Source: Muscardinus avellanarius (Eukaryota; Chordata; Mammalia; Rodentia; Gliridae). From it: DNA of 64,000 nucleotides. Shown here piece after piece: positions 23,060 to 34,961 of the stretch (within the stretch, counting starts at the first letter, position 1; the number at the start of each line of letters is the position of its first letter). The notes beneath the pieces were generated by a model. It did no database searches. It was not told where the DNA came from and was given only the letters and a program-made list of their open reading frames with translations. The translations under genes and the position numbers were made by a program. The stretch spans positions 72,996,947 through 73,060,946 of the forward strand of contig OY726567.1 of the NCBI GenBank assembly GCA_963383645.1, read 5' to 3'.

Positions 23060-23820
23060 TAGAAGCAGGTTGCAGAGGGTTTGTGACAGAGAAATGGATT
23101 ATTAAAGATGGTTAGACTTTTAATAGGCTTATTGTCTAAAGAAGAGTGTTCAGCAGTTAAGGTAATATATCTGACAATTATAACCAAGAACTTTGTGGTG
23201 TTGTTTGTGGTATTTTGTCTGCAAAACTGTGTTGTGAGTTTGCTTAAGCTTTCAGATTTAGGAGATAAAATGCCAACACCTGGAGAAACTTTATCACATC
23301 CACCTGAATCACCACATCTCCCCACACTTGCTATATGAACTGAGCCCAAAAGATGGAAAGTTCCAGGAAAGTTAAAGAAGATTCCCCGAAAAACCGCCAA
23401 GCCTTGGCCATGCTTGTTTATTTTGGGAAGTGGCCCCCTGGGACTGCTTATCTGCAAAGACCTTGGAAAAGAATCAGGAGTCAGAAGTCAATCTCTCTCG
23501 AAGATCAACAGCCAGCTGAAGGACTAGTTTTATTACCTTTGTTTACATGTCATTCATTATCATTTCACAGTGATTGCATTCACCCCCCTTTTCTCTTATT
23601 ATTAACCTTACTGGTGAAGGGTATAAATTTCTTGGAGTTTTTGTAATAAAGTGTCATTGGTTCAAGAAGCCTTTGTCCACCTCAAATTCCTTCCCAAACG
23701 TCGTACCCAAAAACTTAGGGAATTCATAGAGGGGAAGGAATTGCTGCAGAGAGGTTTCTGCAGGACATCACCTGCCTTTTGCCCCATCTTTCTGAGGATT
23801 TGACCGGGAGCTGACAATAA
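23060..23820 (+). mobile_element. Probable ERV LTR/leader sequence
   Basis: A TATA-like ggtataaattt (about 23620) is followed 25 bases later by aataaa (23645-23650), then tgtcattggttcaagaagcc. This is the compact TATA-to-poly(A) spacing of many retroviral LTRs. The sequence to about 23820 looks like U5 and leader. No primer-binding site or gag frame is identified. Relation to the segment at 22345 is unknown. Confidence 0.4.
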
Positions 23821-25312
23821 GGACCCAACTGAGATTAGTCGGCAACAGTGTGGTAGTTGAGTTCACACATGGAGTATCAACATTCAATGATCTCACAAGA
23901 AGTTTGCTAGAGTTTTTGGAATTACATCTGTGAATGAGTCAATTTATGTGAAACATGTTTTCTGAAAGAGTTAATAATTTGCCTTATTATTTCTTGATAT
24001 GTTATAACATAGGACACAGTCATCCAGAAGGTCAAATCTAAATACCATTAAAATTGGTTTTGTACTGCAAAGTCCTTATTGTATAGTTGATAATCTCTGT
24101 TGACTTTTATTGATTTGGGATTGATAGGGCTTTGGAATTATACTTCAGAATGTTCTACCAAAATAACTTCTCAGTACCAACGAATGAATCATTCAATTGA
24201 GAGTTTAATAAAATTTGACTAACACACACTTTACTTTGAATGTTGGATCTGTTCCTGATTGTCAGACCAAAATACGTATACTCAAACTACAAGGTTTTCT
24301 GCTAATTTTCAGTGTGGCTCTATTGATAAGTGTACATGTTCACCTGAATGATTCGTGGCCTCATTTTGGACTGATCTTCTCCAGTGGCCTATGTTAGTGC
24401 TTACTGTAAGTCCTTTAGTTACTCTTAGTTTTGTGTTGAAATGGTTATGACTATTGTGACATAGGGGTAGTGAGAAATGTGACAGAAATTTAGTTTTTAT
24501 TTACATAATGAGCACTTAGAAACTCAAATGGAGGATAAATTTAAATTTTAACTTAGTAAACTTTAAAAAACTGAGTTTAAGCTGCCTGCAGTTTGAGCAG
24601 TTAATATTTCTTTGGACTTTTTCACTGAGACCCAACTTTTTCCAGCAATATTTTGAGTCTATCCAGAAGGAAATATTGGTTGGTTAGAACATATTTTGTA
24701 TAAAAGTAATTTGCATTTGTCCCACTCTCTCAATATGTCTCAGTCATATATAAGTGATATTAATGTATTTGTTATTTGACATCATTCACACTATTTTCTC
24801 CATCATTAATATAGATAATTAATTTCATTATTTATTTTTGTTGCTTCCACCAAGATAAAGACAAAGACAGTTTCTTAAAGTGATACATGGGAAGGTTTAT
24901 TCTTGAAAGGCACGTTTCTGGTATACTACTCCTGGTACTTATCTGAACATCATAAAGCATTACGGATTAGGAATGCTCAGCCTGTATATTTAAAATACTG
25001 ATCTAAAATTTTTGAATTAGGGATCCTTAGCAATAATGACTATGCACATATTCCAAAACCCCAAAAAGGAAATACTTCTGGTCCTAAGCATGTTGGATGG
25101 GGAACCGCAACCTGTACAAGGCATTTGTTGGAAACACTTCACAATTCAGGTGAAATAGGCTCTCTAGAAATTAAACAGGCTTTTGTTTTAAACTGGACTC
25201 ATTTATTTGTACCAAAGTAGCACATGCAGTAACACCCCATTTACCTGGTCATTTTCTAGAATAAGATGAAATTTTCCAGGTAACTGATCCTAAATTAGTT
25301 TTCCAGGTAACT
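23821..25312. other. Unique sequence with a small duplication
   Basis: No repeat family is recognised. Near the end, ttttccaggtaactga occurs twice, 27 bases apart (25272 and 25299), just before the SINE insertion site. Confidence 0.45.
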
Positions 25313-25323
25313 GAATCTTAAAC

Positions 25324-25326
<3 letters not shown>

Positions 25327-25378
<52 letters not shown>

Positions 25379-25554
25379 TACTGGGGTTCCTGGAAGCCCT
25401 TCTACCTTAGGGCTACACTCCCAGACCTATTTTCTATTTTTTTTATTTGGAAACAGGGTCTCTTAAGCCAGCACGGCTGGCTTCGAACCTGCGTGATCCT
25501 CCTGTCTCTGCCTCCCAAGTGTGGGGATTACAAGCGTGCGCCACCACGCCCGGC
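25327..25554 (-). mobile_element. Young B1-dID SINE whose A-tail is a (GT)25 microsatellite
   Basis: The (GT)n tract (25327-25377) runs directly into ggtactggggttcctggaag and an otherwise young full-length antisense SINE (gtctcttaagccagcacggc, tggcttcgaacctgcgtgat, cgccaccacgcccggc). The 14-bp target duplication gaatcttaaacttt lies at 25313-25326 and 25555-25568, outside the GT tract. The tract therefore replaced the A-tail. Confidence 0.96.
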
Positions 25555-25568
25555 GAATCTTAAACTTT

Positions 25569-26492
25569 TAAAGGCTAATTTTTTTTTTTAATTTAACCTT
25601 TTTGATGGAAAAATTTGTAATATATGCTTTTTACCTTCTTTCTTGAATTTTTAAATTAGGATAATTAATGTGATTTGATTTTTTCCCCCCAAATGACTCA
25701 GGATCGCTGTTTTTCAACATGAAATAATTGAATATTATGCTTATTTTTAAGGCTCTTCCTCTTCCTTGGTCAGAATATCTTTGAGCTGCCATGTCATTTT
25801 CTAGTGTTCTGCCCTAATGGTTTTGCATTTTATTCTCCATGGATGGTGTAACCTATGTTGTAGGAACTTGCTGATTGTGTTAAATCAGCCAGGAAGAATC
25901 CCAGCGAGAACCTAAGGAAGTGTCTTCTTTCTTTGTTGGTGACCATGCCAGGCATTCTCATTTCCCTGCATTGCTTCTGGGTTTGGAGCTCTGTTCCAAA
26001 AGGTTGATGACTGGAAGGTCACTCACTGCCTTGGGGTCTGTTCCTTCTTACTTGGTACCTTCACCTTCTCTCAGCAAGAGTGTGACCTGAGCTGGAAGAG
26101 CGTGTTGAGGCTTGCCGAGGCTTACACACACTAGTGTTTATGGAGTCTCCTTTCTCTAAGCCCAGGGCTTTTCTACTGTAGCTACGTCATTAACCCCAAG
26201 AAATTCTTTAAGATATTCTTAGTGGTTTTAAAAGACTGCTCACCCTTGGTGGGGCTCTTGCTACTCACCTTCTTACCTAGGCTAGGAACCAAGAGTCCTC
26301 CTGTACTTTCTGCACTGTGATAAAAGAGTTCGGTCATGTTTGTAGCCTCCTGACCATTTCTAGGAAGACCCTTTCCTCTTTCCCTGCTGTTGCCTGGCTC
26401 AGGCCCTGGTCTTCTTTTGACTCTTTTCTCTCCATTCTCTGCTCATCCTCCTCAAGCATATCATTCATTTAGCCACTGTCCCTCAGTAAAGA

Positions 26493-26495
<3 letters not shown>
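25569..26495. other. Unique, moderately GC-rich sequence
   Basis: About 900 bp with no recognised repeat. It contains pyrimidine-rich stretches but no credible exon frame. Confidence 0.4.

Positions 26496-26538
<43 letters not shown>
26496..26538. repeat. (GT)n microsatellite, not SINE-linked
   Basis: About 21 GT units, then interrupted gagtgtttgcatgtgtgcgt. No SINE tail is adjacent on either side. Confidence 0.95.
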
Positions 26539-26539
<1 letters not shown>

Positions 26540-27447
26540 TGTTTGCATGTGTGCGTGTATCGGGGGAGGAAGGGAGAAATAAGCACAAACATCAGTCCCT
26601 GGGGGCAAAGAATGAGTACCAATGGACAGAAAAATACCCAAGTACAGATAGCGAAAAAGTAAGCCATACACACATGGATGTGAAAATAATGATTCAAACA
26701 TTAAAGCCGCCATAAGCTTAACGGATGCATAGTAAGATACAGCGTAAACCCTGCGGGCCTGTGGTGAATAGTGTGCTCATCTCTCCTGTCCTGTGCTCAG
26801 AGGTTGCTGTTCTACTGATCAGTCTTTGATTAGAGTTCCTTTTCCAACATGGGGCTAAGGAGAGAGGACAGCAGGTCTGGGGCCTGTGGGCCCTGCTAAG
26901 TCAAATATAAATCCTAAAAGAAACTAGGTTACTCAAACTCAGAAAGGAAAGGTTAAGGGAGGATTCATGGATGTCTCTAAATACAGAGATCTTATTATTC
27001 TGAGGGTGATGCCAAAATACATTCAATATGTTCCCTGGACAGTAAGGGCTTATGTTTCAAGCAGTGTTTTAAATGTAAATATTTTATCAACCTAATACAT
27101 GTGCTGTATAAAGCCAATTATCACTATAAGTCTATAATGAAAAAATTGCAGTATTAGGTATTCTGGTTATCCTGAAAATGTGAACATTCATATTCAGGGA
27201 TTTTTTCCCTTGATATTGTTTCCTTGATCATTTCCTTTTCTCTTTGTCTTTCATCTCTCTTTAGAACTCTTCCTAGTTTTCTTGTTGGATCTGCTGGATT
27301 TATTTATCTCTTTAGTTTAATATTTTTTCCATTTCTGTCGTCTGTTTCTCAGGCTCCCTCCCCCCATTTCCTTTCACAACACTAAGGGTACTCATTATCT
27401 GTGAGTACTCAATTTTTCCTTCTTTCTCTGTTATTCTCTATTTGTTT
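26539..27447. other. Unique sequence, nothing recognised
   Basis: No repeat or gene is recognised. Confidence 0.4.
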
Positions 27448-27638
27448 TTGTGATACTGGCAATTGAACCCAGGGGCATTGTACCTCGGAGCTATACCCCT
27501 AGCCTTGTTCGTTCATGCCTTCATTTATTTATTCATTTATGTTTGAAACAGGACCTCACTAGGTTGTTCAAGGTCTCACTGTGTTGCTGAGGCTAGCCTT
27601 GACCCTGAGATCCTCCTGTCCCAGCTTCCCAAGTAATT
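27448..27638 (-). mobile_element. B1-dID SINE, truncated at its 5' end
   Basis: gtgatactggcaattgaacc, caggggcattgtacctcgga, gaaacaggacctcactaggt, gagatcctcctgtcccagct. It ends at cccaagtaatta without the usual accaccacgcc end. It sits against, and may interrupt, the L1 fragment that follows. Confidence 0.88.
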
Positions 27639-27639
27639 A

Positions 27640-28080
27640 CCAGATTAAGTGTGCAATGCAGTATTATTGACTGTAGACACAGTGTTGTTCAGCGGATCTC
27701 TAGGATTTACCTTACATTGCTGAAGCTTTACTCCTTTTGGTCATCAGCTCCTCATTTTCCCCTCCCACCTTTGGCAACTGCTACTCTCCTCTCTGCTTCT
27801 ATGAGTTTTATTAGTCCAGATTCCTCATATGTGGAGTCATGCATTGTTCACCCTTATTTTGCTTAGTGTAATGTTCATCTACATTGTCACATATTGGAAG
27901 ATTTTCTTCTTACTTAGATTTAAACAGTCCATTGTATGCATACACCACATTCTATTCATTCAATTGACAGTATCCACTGGATACTTGGATGCGTCCATGT
28001 CTTGGCTACTGTGACTACTGCCACATCCTGTGCAGACATCCCTTTGACATCCTGACTTAGTACCTCCTCACTAGCACTTG
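27640..28080 (-). mobile_element. Old L1 3' region, antisense
   Basis: The plus strand follows antisense L1M 3' sequence: gcaatgcagtattattgact, ggatctctaggatttacctt, ctgcttctatgagttttatt, catatgtggagtcatgcatt, gtccatgtcttggctactgt. Diverged, no open frame. Confidence 0.8.
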
Positions 28081-28160
28081 TCTCTTTGTCTTTTGGTAGT
28101 GGCCTTCAATGACAGGTGTGGGGTTGCAATTCATTGCTTCCGCCTCGTGTCCCTGCTTGC

Positions 28161-28362
28161 TTTTTTTTTTTTTTTTTTGGTGGTACTGGGGTTCCTGGAA
28201 GCCCTTCTACCTCCAGGCTACACTCCCAGACCTATTTTTACATTTTATATTTGGAAACAGGGTCTCCTAAGCCAGTGTGTGTGGCTGGCTTCGAACCTGC
28301 GCCATCCTCCTGTCTCTGCCTCCCAAGCGCGGGGAATTCAAGGGTGCACCACCACGCCCGGC
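28161..28362 (-). mobile_element. Young-subfamily B1-dID SINE with target duplication
   Basis: T18, ggtggtactggggttcctgg, gtctcctaagccagtgtgtg, tggctggcttcgaacctgcg, ending at accaccacgcccggc. The short repeat tgcttgcttttt flanks both ends (from 28154 and from 28365). It partly overlaps the T-tract, so its exact length is uncertain. Confidence 0.94.
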
Positions 28363-28374
28363 CTTGCTTGCTTT

Positions 28375-29479
28375 TTTTGTTCCTTCTCTCCCCTGTCTTT
28401 CATGTTGGAAGCTCTCCTCGGTTGTCTGTGGTCAATGGTTGTCTCTTCAAAGGCCCCATGCATGTGAATGTGACTAGTATTTTTTTTTATTTTTTAATGA
28501 CTCACCATAATTCAAAGGTGTTCTCTAGATGGCTGTCTATACAGTATAGTTCTTTCCGTCTATATTAGGTTCTCCATGTTTACCTAAAAAAAAAACCCTG
28601 AAAACTATTCACATTGAGCATGAGAAAGACTTAAATTCTAAGAATGTTAATTCTAACATTGCATTGAGTTAACATGGAAGGCATCTTCACTTATGAAATA
28701 TTATTTTGATTTAAAAATTTCAGTGCTACTTGGTTTTGGTTTCCTGGAGGAAAATGGAGCAGAGTCCTTGTCTTCTTTTGTAGAGGAAGGGTGCTGTTCT
28801 CAGGAGCATTGCAGTTTTCTCCATAAAATGTCATAATTTATGGGTTAAATTTGATTAACTAAAAAATTGCAGCATATATGTTATTTTTCTGATAAAACTG
28901 CTAACCACTTAGGTGGTGGAGAACTCCTAAGAGAGTCTTCATTATACTAATCCTTAATTAGGATGAGATAATTGGTCATTTCCTTCATTCTCATAAACTT
29001 AGTCATAGGGAAACCAATCCATATAAAAATAATTTAAATGCTTTAAAGCACTGTTAAAAATGGGCAGATCTTGCAGAGAAAGTTCAGTTTCCATAGAAGA
29101 GCAGTGAAGGATATTTTCTCAAAATCCTGTTACTAATAGATGCTAAGGGTCTTGTAAAAGAAGGATAAATGCATTTAGCCTTATAGTTTAAGTGAATAAA
29201 ATGTGCCAATTTATTTCAGAGCTATCAAAACTAATAAAATAAAAACAGTTATACATAAATTTTCATTAGAGTGATTGTGTTAAGTGTGGGTAGTTCTTTC
29301 ATTATAGTAAAACAAAAGAAAACTATGGTAGGCCATAGAGGCCCTTTATTTGTTGGCTTAGTTTTAAAGTAAATTGTGTATTATCCTAATTAGAGGCTCA
29401 GTGTTAAATGTTTCCTTTATAAATCTGTTCCTCTTACTCTTCTTTTAACAACATTGATGGCCCTACTCCATATGGCAGC
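28375..29479. other. Unique AT-rich sequence
   Basis: No repeat or gene is recognised. Confidence 0.4.
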
Positions 29480-29625
29480 AGTGCAGTGTGTGGTGGGGAA
29501 GCTGAGCTGGGAGGTGGCTGCACTGCTTTACGTCTTGGTTACACTGATCCTTGGCTGGGCAGCCTTGCGCAGCTTTCTCGACTTCTTTGCTTTACAGTTT
29601 CCTCAGCTGTAAAGACTTTCTATAA
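29480..29625 (+). mobile_element. MIR SINE, sense
   Basis: gcagtgcagtgtgtggtggg ... cttggctgggcagccttgcg ... tttacagtttcctcagctgt, aaagac matches MIR order (ccttgggcaa...cctcagtttcctcatctgtaaa). Confidence 0.7.
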
Positions 29626-30374
29626 CTTAGCCCCTTAGGTTTTTCCTATTTGCAATATTCCCTTATTATATGAATACATCTATTTAGACTTTTCTTTTTT
29701 ATTTAATAACGACTAATTAATGAAAACATTTTCTGTGTATGTACTGGTACATATACATACACACATAGTTAAAAATTCAGACATTATCATGAAAAACAAA
29801 ATTTGCCACTACTCCCAACTCAAACAAAACACATGAAACGTCTTCAGTGATAGAGCCAAGTACCCCAAATCTTCCTGTGTGTGATAGTGTATACGTGTAA
29901 GTCATAGTGGAAATACTAATCTAGTGTCTTGCGTTTTTTTCTTTAGGAATTATAATCTATGTAAACATCTTCCTGATTATATTTATTCCCAATGTTTGGT
30001 CGCTATAATTTTTAAATTAACAAGAAATTTAAGTTTTAATACTTTCTTTTTTCTTAAATCTTGATTCCTCCCCACATGCTTGCATTTGTAGATTTAAAAA
30101 AATGAATGCATAGAACAATGTCTGAAAGAAAATAGAAACATTTTAACAATGCATTAGATGCTGAATATGAAGTGATAATTTTTTGGTGTGTTTTTAATCC
30201 ATATTTTATATTTTTAGCATTGGGCATTTTATTGGGAGAAATCTATTTTAATAAAACGTACCACGTTATTACAAAGTAATTATCAATGCGTAGTTATTTG
30301 ATTGAATTATAAAGCCATATTCTTTATTGACTATTAAATCACACCTCATTAAAATATTTTATTGTTATTTTTGT
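29626..30374. other. Unique AT-rich sequence
   Basis: No repeat or gene is recognised. Confidence 0.4.
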
Positions 30375-30680
30375 CTCTGTTTTTAATTGAAATATAATTT
30401 ACATATAATAAAATGCATAGATTTTAACTGTACCCTTTGATGAGTTTTTTACTTGCTGCACTTAAATATAAAACATTCCAATAATCTCATAAAACTCCTC
30501 AAGTCCTTTGTAAATCAGTTGTCCCCTCCACTCAGGCAATCACTGATCTGATAGCTACTACCAAAGATTAGCTTCTTCTGTTTGGGCCATTAGATAAGTG
30601 GAATTGTACCTTATGTACTCTTTTGTGTCTGATGATTATACATTTAGATATTTTCAGTGCAACTTTAGCATACTCGTTTC
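30375..30680 (-). mobile_element. Old L1 3'UTR fragment, antisense
   Basis: aattgaaatataatttacat, ataataaaatgcatagattt, gaggcaatcactgatctgat-like text (ctcaggcaatcactgatctg), gtactcttttgtgtctgatg. This is the antisense order of L1M 3'UTR sequence. Confidence 0.75.
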
Positions 30681-30684
30681 CTTT

Positions 30685-30785
30685 TTGTAATGTTTAAATA
30701 ACTGGCCCAAAGTGGCACAGCTGGATGGGTCAGAACTTGGGCCTCCGGTCCGTGTGACTCCAGAAAGCTTTTCCCATATCCTGCG
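30685..30785 (-). mobile_element. MIR fragment, antisense
   Basis: ataactggcccaaagtggca, cagctggatgggtcagaact, tgggcctccggtccgtgtga, ctccagaaagcttttccc. Antisense MIR core. Confidence 0.7.
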
Positions 30786-30992
30786 TGTGCTGCTTTTCAG
30801 GGCTCCTGACACAAACCCTCAGAAAGGAGAAGGATGTTAGAGTGTGAAGTCTCTTGAGTGTCATACAGAGCAGTTTGTGTTTTATTCTCTATATGTAGGT
30901 TCTGTACAAAACACCATGGTACTTGGGGCTTGTGAAATATAAGAAGCTATACATTTGTTACAAACAACAATTAAAAAAATTCAGTTTTCCCT

Positions 30993-31060
30993 CAGCCGAT
31001 ATTTGTCAAGCAGCTACTGTGAGTCAGTCAGATGCTATTCTAAGCATCTTGCAGACTGAG
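30993..31060 (-). mobile_element. L2/MIR 3' end fragment, antisense
   Basis: gatatttgtcaagcagctac, tgtgagtcagtcagatgcta, ttctaagcatcttgcagac follows the antisense of the shared L2/MIR 3' terminus (tatttattgagcacctact...). Confidence 0.55.
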
Positions 31061-31629
31061 CCTTGGATGCAGGAGGATCTGTGGGTGATTTTGTCTTTAG
31101 ATGCTGACATTTTGAGGTGTTTCCCCCAAGAAGGTCAGATTCCCTAGAGAAGAGTCTAGTGGTCCCTTGCCTCAAATTGATAGCCCGGCTGCCAGGGGCT
31201 GGATGCCAATTAGGGGCATACACATCCTGCACTGGCTAGCCTCAAGCCTCCCTCTCCAGTCAGCCTTCAGAGTTCTTCCAGAGGGGAGAGGGAAGTCTTG
31301 GGCTGTTCCTGGGGGAAAGACATCCAGGCAGCAGTTGTTAGCCTCCTTCCACATGTCTTCCCCTTTGGCTCCTTCACTCCTTCCTGGGTGGCTCATGCTG
31401 CCAGGCATGAGCCTCAGTTCCCCTAGGCAGGGATTTTGCACGGTGAATCAGATTGGCTGTTGCTTCCCCTCACTGCTCACTGCCAATGTTGCAGTTGGCT
31501 TCTTGGGTCAGCTGTGATTATAACACTAATGCCACTGCTGGCACGTTTCCCAGCTATCATTTTGCCTTCTTTGATGTCCCCCTTGCCTTTAAAAGAAAAA
31601 CCCACACCCCTTAAAAATAATCTAGGTAT
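31061..31629. other. Unique, GC-richer sequence
   Basis: Several overlapping short frames on both strands (e.g. 31167-31517), none with a recognisable domain. Confidence 0.4.
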
Positions 31630-31828
31630 TAGCCAGGGTGGTGGTACATGCTTGTAATCCTAATACTTGGGAGACTATGACAGGAAAATCCCAATTTCCA
31701 GATCAGCCTTAGCAACTTAGTGAGATCCTCAGCAGTTTAGTAAGACCCTATTTCAAAACAAAAATCTAAGAAAGGCCAAGGCTGTTATTCAGAGGTGGAA
31801 TGTCCCTGGGGTCAATCCCTCATACACT
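31630..31828 (+). mobile_element. Old B1-dID SINE
   Basis: Sense: agccagggtggtggtacatg, taatcctaatacttgggaga, cagccttagcaacttagtga, gctgttattcagaggtggaa, ggggtcaatccctcatac. Confidence 0.88.
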
Positions 31829-32920
31829 CCCCACATACACTTGAGTATAGAATTCTTTTAACTAATAAGTTTCCTTCTTTCATTTCTGAGGCAGTTTCAG
31901 AAATACTAGGCTTCTGTGTTTTCTGTAAACTCATATCATTTTGACGCCAAGAGCCTTCCTTTTGCTCTGTCACAAGTTATCCTCTATTTTACTCCAGGTA
32001 AGTCCACCCTCTCCTGGACGAGGTGGTGGTGCTGGACTCTCGGGTACCTTGGATGTTGTGCTGAGGTGTTTGTATTTTACTCCTCCACGTGAGGTAACCA
32101 AGGAGGGCCAGGTCAGTCTGCTCAGCTGCTCCATGCAAAGCTCAGGACAAGGGCTTACAACTTGCCACCCACCCAGGACCCTGCACATGGAGGGAGGCAG
32201 AAGGCCCCTCGGCACAGAACAAGAGGAGGTCACTTTGGTGGTTGGTAATGTTTTGAGAAACCGCGAGTATAAAAGAAAGAGAACCCATAGAGGTACATAT
32301 GTACTATGGGATGATTTTAAAATGGTGGTGCAAGAGGCAGAAAGATCAACTTGAGAGCTTTTTGTTGGATTCCTTTTCCTCTTATCTGTCTCCCAAATAG
32401 GCATCATCTGCCGTTGCCTGCTTACTGACTGGTTTGGCTCAGCTCATAGAAATGGCTTCTGGCTTTGTTGTTGGTTGAGTGCTTTCTTACCACTGTTTTG
32501 CAGACAAGAAAACCTCAGGGGGAGGTTTTGTAGTAGATCCCTAGGATTACTAGGAATGGCTAACTCATGCCACCTAATTCCCAGGTTGGTATTATTTTCT
32601 ACCCACAAGTTAGGGCCTGGTGGGCAGTGATATTTCAGGACATCTCCCAACTTGCATGTGCCAAGAAGTTGGAACATGTTTGTGCATCCTTTATCTACTT
32701 GGTATTTAGATTTTTGCCAGTCTCTTCAAATACTTGATATATATGTATGGCTGAAAACAATTATTGAATGTTGCTATGTAATATTCAAAGAAAAAATACA
32801 AGAGGAGCTATAAGAACCTTGCTTTTTACCACCTATTGTATTGGAAGACAGTTTCTTGCAGGAGTTTTAGGCTGAACTAGCAGAGTTTGTGCCACTCTCG
32901 AGCATCCACAGGGTAGGTCT
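31829..32920. other. Unique sequence, nothing recognised
   Basis: It includes long overlapping frames on both strands at 31941-32407 (137 and 145 codons) in GC-rich DNA. Neither has a known domain or splice context. Confidence 0.4.
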
Positions 32921-33087
32921 CTGTGTTAGAGGCTCTGTCTTTTCAGGTGCTCATTAGAGATTGACAGACCTTCCTAGCTTACTTCCAGCAGGGCCACATC
33001 TCATTTGTCTTTGGACCCTGGTACCTGTTATAATTTATGGCATGTAATAGGTGCTCAATAAATGATTGTAGAACGAATGACTAAACA
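32921..33087 (+). mobile_element. L2 3' end, sense
   Basis: It ends with gcatgtaataggtgctcaat, aaatgattgtagaacgaatg, matching the L2 3' terminus (cacatagtaggtgctcaataaatatttgttgaatgaatg). The upstream boundary is vague. Confidence 0.75.
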
Positions 33088-34961
33088 AGGGAGTCATCAT
33101 CGTGGCAGTCATCTGTGTCAAAGTGAGTTGTGGGAATGAATGAGGTTAAGAAGAGTTATTGCATACATTTCACAGCTCACCAACTCACTGCAGACAAGAT
33201 CTAAATAGATGAACAAGGAGCGTCCATTCTTGGATGGTGAGCTGCAGCTAGAAGTGGACCTCTGAGTGGGGCGGAGAGCAACAGGCTGAAGGGTGTGGGC
33301 TTTATCTGTACTCCCAGTGGTTCCAGTTGGAGCAAGGTACTGGAGAATAGCATAAAATATGCTGATTTTAAAAATCTTTGAAGTGCAAATAAAACATGTA
33401 GATCTGATTTTGTCAGCAGGCTTTCATCTTGGTGTCTCTGGTAGACCAAGTGATAAGAGGCCCAGGAGGCAGTGAGCCTTCACGTGACTGATGGGTGGAA
33501 GGAGAATCCCCCACCAGGGTGAAGAAGGAGAAAGTTAGAGCTGGTAGAGAGCCCCGAATCTGAATCTCAGATGAGCAAATGGTCAAGAACTCTGGGCAGG
33601 GTTCATGAATGTCTGCTACCATATATGCTATGGAGAATCTTTTATTAATGCATGGAGAGTGCTTATTAACATTTTTAAGCTATTTTTGGTCTGACATTGA
33701 TATGGTTAATATTGTAACTTGGGCAGAATTTATATTAAATTTATTTTTTTTAAATTTTGTTTTCTTAAAGATTTTACAAGAGAAGAATTCTGGTTCTTAT
33801 AAGCTAATTGGTCAGTTTGAAAACAATTACTTATACGTCTGTACTAAAATTTTTTAAAGAAGTATTTAAAAATTGTCCAAAGAATTTACATGAAGCTGCA
33901 AAGGAATCGCTGTCTTGGTATCTTCCCCGTGATAGGAATGGCTTTTGTCTTGTCTGTCAGGTGGAAGTTATGGCAGTAGAACCTGTTCCAGGAGGTTTTA
34001 TTTGACTGGAGGGAAGCCCAGTTATAATCCCAGTGTGTTAATTTCCTGTCTTGTTAACTACCAAAAACAGATTTTCAAAGTCTCTCAGACATTTAATACA
34101 ATCATTTCAATTTGCTAAACTCTTGTGGGAGAAGGGTTAACATATGTACTTTAGGTAAAAATTGAAGTATATTCTTGAGCATAACTAAGTATATCTTACC
34201 TAAGGCATTGGACTAATAGGATATGTTTTTATTTTGTGTTAGTTGCTGAAAGCTTATAATTAATTGTAAATTACTCTAACCGTGATTTGTGTCAGTTAGA
34301 AATTGTGTGTTAGCACAAAGCCTCTTTATTAATTCTATGTACTTTGATGTGCTTAAAGCTATATAAATGATTTGTTGCTATCTCTATGCTACCCAGGGAA
34401 TAATTTAAGCCATGCTGGTCATTCTCCGTGTTTCCACATCTTTGTGGCTATTCTTACGTGTCTGCCATGGAATACTCCATCCTTCCCACACTCTTCTGTT
34501 TCTAGTATTTTTCATACGCTCCTGCTTCTGTCATAGGGATCATGTGAAATGTCAGTCCTTTTGTGGTGATCTCTAGCATCTCTTTATTATTCTTCCTGTA
34601 ACACCTTATGTATACTATGGATGCTATGCTTAACAAATTATATTCTTGGCACATATTTTCTTCTTCCACAAGATTTAGCTTTCTAAATGCATGTCATTAA
34701 TTTTTGTATCTGATAAGCCTTTTCATCAAATGATCCTTGATTAGGTTAAACCCATCAGTAAGATAGAAATTGCCCAGTGTATGACTTAGGCAAATAAACT
34801 ATTAGCCCAGTGTGTTATTAAGAAACCATTAAGCCTAACAATATTAGGAACTAATTGTCCTTATGTGTTGTCATTATATAATTCAAACAATGGAAAAAAA
34901 TAATCTTTAAAAGGGCTAGATATGTACTTAAGCCCTTGTAAACCAATTAATTAAAAATTTT
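33088..34961. other. Unique AT-rich sequence
   Basis: About 1.9 kb without a recognised repeat, upstream of the L1. Its last bases (attaaaaatttta) may be the L1 target duplication. Confidence 0.4.

Noticed and set aside
25325..25591. Open frames made of Val-Cys or Thr-His dipeptides (also near 26483, 62718 and 60760)
   Set aside because: They are direct translations of GT/AC microsatellites and adjoining SINE sequence, not genes.
28078..28568. Frames of 129 and 150 codons
   Set aside because: They are read-through of an antisense young SINE (Gly-Ser-Trp-Lys-Pro type peptides recur in every antisense copy).
31941..32407. Overlapping 137- and 145-codon frames on opposite strands
   Set aside because: Both lie in GC-rich, stop-poor DNA, neither has a domain, and each weakens the case for the other.
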